Source of the DNA: JAUSKF01 sp964355005
GTDB taxonomy: Bacteria > Patescibacteriota > Minisyncoccia > UBA6257 > WO2-44-18
Length of the DNA: 7,824 nt
Reading direction: 5' to 3'
Assembly (NCBI GenBank): GCA_964355005.1
Contig: CAYHBX010000040.1
Span: forward strand, 1-7,824
In this document: positions 5,657-7,824 of the stretch, piece by piece
How positions within the stretch are numbered: position 1 is the stretch's first letter
Layout: every line of letters begins with the position of its first letter
Made by a program: the position numbers and the translations under genes
Notes under the pieces: generated by a model
The model's input: the letters and a program-made list of their open reading frames with translations, nothing else
What the model was told of the DNA's origin: nothing
Databases searched by the model: none

Positions 5657-6364
5657 ATGAGGCTTCCTAAACGCGAGCGGATCGTGATGTCTTTAGGCGG
5701 CAGCTTGGTATCCGTGAATAACGAGGTGAATTGGAAGTTTTTGAGCGCCTTCAACCATTTCATCAGGGATTTGCTGGCAGAAAAGCCGGACCGGCAGTTT
5801 TTTATCGTTGTCGGCGGTGGCTCGATAGCGAGGCATTATCGGGACGCGGTCAAGCAAGTGACCGGGCGTGATCTGACGGATGACGATCTGGATTGGCTGG
5901 GAATTCACGCTACGAGATTGAACGCTCACGCTCTGCGGACGATCTTCCGTGATCTAGCGGAGCCGTTCATTCTCAAGCATTACGACATAGTCCGGAAAGT
6001 TTCCCGGCCGATCGCCATCGGCGCAGGCTGGAAGCCTGGCTGGTCAACGGATTATTGCGCGATGATGATCGCCGAAGATTACGAAGTGGACACGGTTCTG
6101 AATTTGTCTAACATTCCCCAATATTACGACAAAGATCCCGCTCAACACCCGGATGCCAAGCCGTTCGAGAAGATCACCTGGAAAAAGTTTTTGATTCTCA
6201 ATGGTTCTGAATGGGTTCCGGGAATGAACAGCCCGTTCGATCCGGTGGCTTCAAAAAAAGCGGCTGAGTTGGGATGCCGGGTGGTGATCATGAAGGGGGA
6301 CGACTTGGAAAATCTGGGTAGATACTTCCGGGGTGAAGAGTTTGTAGGTACGAAAATAGAATAA
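5657..6364 (+). CDS. pyrH: UMP kinase of the archaeal type (amino-acid kinase fold)
   Basis: UMP kinase makes UDP from UMP and ATP. The 235-residue protein has the amino-acid kinase fold: SLGGSLV (12-18), VVGGGSIARHY (51-61), a GIHATRLNAHAL segment with TRLNAH at 86-91, GAGWKPGWSTDYCAM (122-136), NIPQYYDKDP (ending at 161), DAKPFEKITW and a GTKIE end. The TRLNA element and the PGxSTD motif are those of the archaeal UMP kinase group rather than typical bacterial PyrH (with its MLGT.mN segment). Such archaeal-like UMP kinases are also seen in Patescibacteria, to my knowledge. The sequence has NIPQYYDKDP where many members have TNVDGVYDKDP, a variation in the nucleotide-binding loop. It lies 28 bases after aspS with a strong Shine-Dalgarno and no promoter visible, so it is likely cotranscribed with aspS. 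Another amino-acid kinase function is possible but less likely. Confidence 0.85.
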   Translation: MRLPKRERIVMSLGGSLVSVNNEVNWKFLSAFNHFIRDLLAEKPDRQFFIVVGGGSIARHYRDAVKQVTGRDLTDDDLDWLGIHATRLNAHALRTIFRDLAEPFILKHYDIVRKVSRPIAIGAGWKPGWSTDYCAMMIAEDYEVDTVLNLSNIPQYYDKDPAQHPDAKPFEKITWKKFLILNGSEWVPGMNSPFDPVASKKAAELGCRVVIMKGDDLENLGRYFRGEEFVGTKIE

Positions 6365-6371
6365 AAATTAA

Positions 6372-6400
6372 GCCGCGCGCGAGCGCGGCCTTTTCTTTTT
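6372..6400 (+). terminator. Rho-independent terminator after the aspS-UMP kinase unit
   Basis: GCCGCGC (6372-6378) pairs perfectly with GCGCGGC (6383-6389) around a GCGA tetraloop, followed by C and TTTTCTTTTT. It lies 7 bases after the UMP kinase stop. Confidence 0.9.
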
Positions 6401-6415
6401 ATAAGTGTCTGATAA

Positions 6416-6421
6416 GATAAT
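6416..6421 (+). promoter_or_regulatory. -10-like box for ndk (GATAAT)
   Basis: GATAAT is a 5 of 6 match to -10 and ends 7 bases before the ndk ATG, giving a predicted leaderless mRNA. No clear -35 is visible. TATAAG at 6400-6405 is an alternative, which would give a leader of about 17 bases. Confidence 0.4.
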
Positions 6422-6428
6422 ACCTAAT

Positions 6429-7031
6429 ATGGAATTAAAAAAAGAAAGGACATTTGTGGCTATCAAGCCGGACGGAATTCAGCGGAGTTTGATGGGGGAG
6501 ATCATCAGCCGCTTTGAGCGGGCAGGGCTGAAATTGGTGGCGATGAAAATGGCGGTGCCGAACGCTGAGATGATAGAGAAGCATTACACCGTTGACCCGA
6601 ACTGGCGCGTGATCACCGGTCAGAAAACTATTGAGGCCTATAAAAAACAGGGAAAAACTCCTCCTTCAGATGATCCGATGAAAATTACGGAGGTTATTTT
6701 GAATAATTTAAAAAAGTATATGTCTTCCGGCCCTGTCATCGCGATGGTTTGGGAGGGTGTGCATTCCGTTGGCATTGTCCGGAAACTGATCGGCGGGACC
6801 GAGCCGTTGAGTTCTGATGTTGGTACTATTCGAGGGGATTTTACTATTGATTCCTATGTTCTTTCCGATGTCGATGGGCGTTCGGTTCGTAATTTAGTAC
6901 ATGCGTCCGGTAATACTTCTGATGCTGAAAAGGAAATCGCCCTGTGGTTTAAAAAAGATGAAGTGATAAATTATCGATTGATCCAGGAGGCGATTCTTTA
7001 CGACGTTAATTTGGACGGTATTTTGGAGTAA
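6429..7031 (+). CDS. ndk: Nucleoside diphosphate kinase, enlarged form
   Basis: NDK transfers the gamma phosphate from ATP to NDPs through a phospho-histidine, the step after UMP kinase on the route to UTP and CTP. From the ATG at 6429 it is 200 residues, against about 140-150 usually. Signature parts: RTFVAIKPDGIQR (7-19, Lys13), GPVIAMVWEG (101-110), RKLIGGTEP (118-126), GTIRGDF (132-138) and NLVHASGNTSDAEKEIALWF (155-174) with catalytic His158. Two departures are seen. About 30 extra residues lie between HYT (52-54) and SSGPV, and a longer tail follows LWF. After the catalytic His the usual HxSDS reads HASGN. An upstream GTG (6405) would add eight residues (MSDKIIPN) but sits in the promoter-like stretch, and the NDK fold normally begins only a few residues before RTF, so ATG 6429 is preferred. 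The gene is monocistronic between two terminators. Confidence 0.95.
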   Translation: MELKKERTFVAIKPDGIQRSLMGEIISRFERAGLKLVAMKMAVPNAEMIEKHYTVDPNWRVITGQKTIEAYKKQGKTPPSDDPMKITEVILNNLKKYMSSGPVIAMVWEGVHSVGIVRKLIGGTEPLSSDVGTIRGDFTIDSYVLSDVDGRSVRNLVHASGNTSDAEKEIALWFKKDEVINYRLIQEAILYDVNLDGILE

Positions 7032-7051
7032 AAAAGCGCCCCGAGGGGCGC
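7030..7051. terminator. Bidirectional terminator between ndk and the convergent zinc-ribbon gene
   Basis: GCGCCC (7036-7041) and GGGCGC (7046-7051) form a GC-rich stem around CGAG. Read on the minus strand it is followed by six T (plus-strand A 7030-7035), a full terminator for the minus-strand gene. On the plus strand the stem is separated from its T-rich tail (7071-7078) by the CCTGCC palindrome at 7055-7069. Confidence 0.82.
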
Positions 7052-7054
7052 CTT

Positions 7055-7069
7055 CCTGCCGCAGGCAGG
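7055..7069. repeat. CCTGCCGCAGGCAGG palindrome inside the terminator region
   Basis: A perfect 6-bp stem (CCTGCC / GGCAGG) with a GCA loop sits between the terminator stem and the TTTTGTTT tail. I believe very similar short palindromes recur in Parcubacteria-like genomes, but I cannot check copy number here. Confidence 0.6.
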
Positions 7070-7076
7070 GTTTTGT

Positions 7077-7448
7077 TTATGCATTTGCTTGTTTTTCGCA
7101 TTCACCGCAGAGAGTGATTAGGTAGCAGCCGCGGCCGAGGCTGGTTTGTCTACCAGGTTTGCCACAATGTTCGCAAGTGTGGGCACTTTTTGTCGCCGCT
7201 TCGGATATTAACTTATTAACTTCACTCTGACGATCTTTTGGAACGTCATCAACATAAAACCTTAAGGTGGCGAATTTTTCTTTGACCTGCGAAACCTTAA
7301 ATTGTGGTCCGAGTTGGAGCGCATCCAGTTTGGCGCAGAGGTCGCTCAAAAGCTGAAACCAGCCATTGCCGCATTCAAACATATAAACATTTGAAAGGAA
7401 TGAATATTTCTTGTACAGAACGTCGTACTTTGAGGGCGGTTTGGGCAT
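7077..7448 (-). CDS. Small putative zinc-ribbon protein (123 aa), unknown function
   Basis: The protein is soluble and has two parts. Residues about 22-68 contain FECGNGWFQLLSDLC and QVKEKFATLRFYVDD, a pattern I recall from widespread uncharacterised small proteins in bacteria and phages. Residues 92-117 hold four or five Cys: CEHC (92-95), Cys108 and CGEC (114-117), a likely zinc ribbon. The linker ISEAATKSAHTCEHCGKPG fits the same uncharacterised family. A nucleic-acid or protein contact role is possible but not shown. The start is ATG at 7446-7448, preceded on its strand by a weak AGG-type ribosome site and by an extended -10 (TGGTATGAT) about 27 bases upstream. It converges on ndk and shares its terminator. 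Confidence 0.75.
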   Translation of the reverse strand: MPKPPSKYDVLYKKYSFLSNVYMFECGNGWFQLLSDLCAKLDALQLGPQFKVSQVKEKFATLRFYVDDVPKDRQSEVNKLISEAATKSAHTCEHCGKPGRQTSLGRGCYLITLCGECEKQANA

Positions 7449-7474
7449 CCTATTTACCTGAAAAGAACTCCAGA

Positions 7475-7483
7475 ATCATACCA
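7475..7483 (-). promoter_or_regulatory. Extended -10 element for the zinc-ribbon gene (TGGTATGAT, minus strand)
   Basis: TATGAT (5 of 6) with a TGG extension, read on the minus strand. Predicted start near 7468, giving a leader of about 20 bases. Half of it overlaps one arm of the inverted repeat ATACCA (7478-7483) / TGGTAT (7490-7495). Confidence 0.5.
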
Positions 7484-7489
7484 CCAATT

Positions 7490-7498
7490 TGGTATAAT
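7490..7498 (+). promoter_or_regulatory. Extended -10 element facing right (TGGTATAAT)
   Basis: A perfect TATAAT with TGG extension at 7490-7498. It mirrors the minus-strand element across a 6-base centre. Predicted transcription start is at about 7505, exactly the first G of the pairing 5' end of the candidate RNA. No good protein-coding frame follows on this strand. Confidence 0.55.
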
Positions 7499-7504
7499 AA
7501 TAGT

Positions 7505-7625
7505 GGAGCCCGCCATAGATTCCGAATCTTGTTGATAAAAGAACTGGGCAAATCGTTGGCCACCGTGGTGGTTCAGCCGAGCCCGTTCACCTGACTTAAT
7601 TCGGGGTTCAACTTAGGCGGGTTTT
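7505..7625 (+). ncRNA. Candidate structured non-coding RNA, rod-like fold
   Basis: Starting at the predicted transcription start, bases 7505-7514 (GGAGCCCGCC) pair with 7616-7625 (GGCGGGTTTT), closing the molecule. Nested inside are TTCCGAAT (7520-7527) with ATTCGGGG (7599-7606), then GAAC-T-GGGC (7541-7549) with GCCCGTTC (7581-7588), TTGGC (7556-7560) with GCCGA (7576-7580), and a small CACC/GGTG end hairpin (7561-7570). The helices stack into one rod with an open central bubble (7528-7540 opposite 7589-7598). The overall shape resembles 6S RNA, though it is shorter and I see no sequence match to any RNA family I know. The 3' end passes into U residues, and a further terminator lies at 7636-7660. 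An alternative is no RNA at all: a weak short frame exists on the other strand. Confidence 0.42.
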
Positions 7626-7635
7626 CCATTATGAA

Positions 7636-7660
7636 AAAACTACCCATTGGGTAGTTTTAT
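7636..7660. terminator. Bidirectional terminator (10-bp perfect stem)
   Basis: AAAACTACCC (7636-7645) and GGGTAGTTTT (7649-7658) pair perfectly around ATT. On the plus strand TTTTATTCTT trails it; on the minus strand six T trail it. It would end the helix-turn-helix gene on the minus strand, whose stop codon overlaps the stem, and any plus-strand RNA from 7505. Confidence 0.85.
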
Positions 7661-7824
7661 TCTTCAAGCAGAAGATTTCTAGCTGCTAGGTATACTTCAT
7701 AGGCCTGTCTGGCGCCGTTGATCGCGCGGTGAACAGTCGGTTCAGCTACGCCGAAGAATTTGGCCATCTCACCGCCGAAGCTGCCGGGAATTTCCGGATA
7801 CCCTTTGGCGACCAGGATGCCGTT
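7657..7824 (-). CDS. C-terminal part of a helix-turn-helix protein (5' end outside window)
   Basis: The minus-strand frame is open from the window edge to a TAA at 7657-7659 and gives 55 residues. The stretch FGGEMAKFFGVAEPTVHRAI has the spacing of a helix-turn-helix: helix with EMAKFF, turn at GVAEP, recognition helix TVHRAINGAR. It is followed by a helical end QAYEVYLAARNLLLEE. This suggests a DNA-binding regulator or recombinase-like protein, but with only the tail visible no family can be named. Its stop codon lies inside the terminator stem, so the gene and terminator overlap. Confidence 0.72.
   Translation of the reverse strand, partial: NGILVAKGYPEIPGSFGGEMAKFFGVAEPTVHRAINGARQAYEVYLAARNLLLEE

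Noticed and set aside
6405..6430. GTG at 6405 as the start of ndk
   Set aside because: It adds eight residues not expected in front of the NDK fold, lies in the -10-like region just after a terminator, and the ATG at 6429 fits the family length at the N-terminus.
7304..7594. 96-residue plus-strand frame
   Set aside because: It overlaps the zinc-ribbon gene on the opposite strand, has no recognisable features and no ribosome site, and its second half runs through the promoter and candidate RNA region.
7505..7625. tRNA, 5S rRNA or SRP RNA
   Set aside because: GGGGTTCAA at 7603-7611 recalls a T-loop, but no matching T-stem, anticodon arm or acceptor follows, and the conserved SRP tip and 5S motifs are absent.
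7450..7629. UGA recoded as glycine (as in Gracilibacteria and Absconditabacteria)
   Set aside because: The long genes here have no internal TGA and use GGN for glycine, and TGA acts as the plausible stop of the MBL protein; one in-frame TGA in a doubtful small frame is not evidence.

Overview
The window looks like a piece of a Candidate Phyla Radiation (Patescibacteria, probably Parcubacteria-like) chromosome. The signs are: a ComEC split into a membrane protein and a separate metallo-beta-lactamase protein, an archaeal-type UMP kinase, an aspartyl-tRNA synthetase with no GAD insertion domain, an enlarged nucleoside diphosphate kinase, short repeats inserted inside housekeeping genes, and compact gene spacing. 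This assignment is inferred from gene content; no marker gene in the window settles it.

Layout. 1-855 (+): the 3' part of mnmA (tRNA U34 2-thiolase), carrying five arrays of 7-base repeats in its coding sequence. 897-1598 (+): a membrane-anchored, proline-rich protein of unknown function. 1645-3847 (+): the ComEC pair, a membrane channel followed by a lactamase-fold hydrolase, for DNA uptake. 3901-4096 (+): two tiny adjacent reading frames that may be one frameshifted small protein, closed by a strong terminator. 4162-6364 (+): aspS and a UMP kinase (pyrH type), a two-gene unit closed by a GC-rich terminator. 6429-7031 (+): ndk, ending in a bidirectional terminator shared with a convergent zinc-ribbon gene (7077-7448, -). 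7449-7656: a short intergenic region with two face-to-face extended -10 elements. On the plus strand it holds a candidate structured RNA of about 120 nt whose ends pair. 7657-7824 (-): the C-terminal end of a helix-turn-helix protein.

Functionally the window mixes tRNA modification and charging (mnmA, aspS), nucleotide phosphorylation (UMP kinase, then NDP kinase) and DNA import (comEC parts). In a host-dependent cell with little biosynthesis, DNA import and nucleotide kinases could work together in salvage, but that link is inference.

The most noteworthy signals are: (1) heptanucleotide repeat arrays tolerated in frame in mnmA, and a different hairpin-rich insert in aspS; (2) -10-like boxes 6-9 nt upstream of several start codons that lack Shine-Dalgarno sequences, suggesting leaderless mRNAs; (3) the rod-shaped candidate RNA at 7505-7625, which resembles 6S RNA in architecture but not recognisably in sequence; (4) the GAD-less, probably non-discriminating AspRS.
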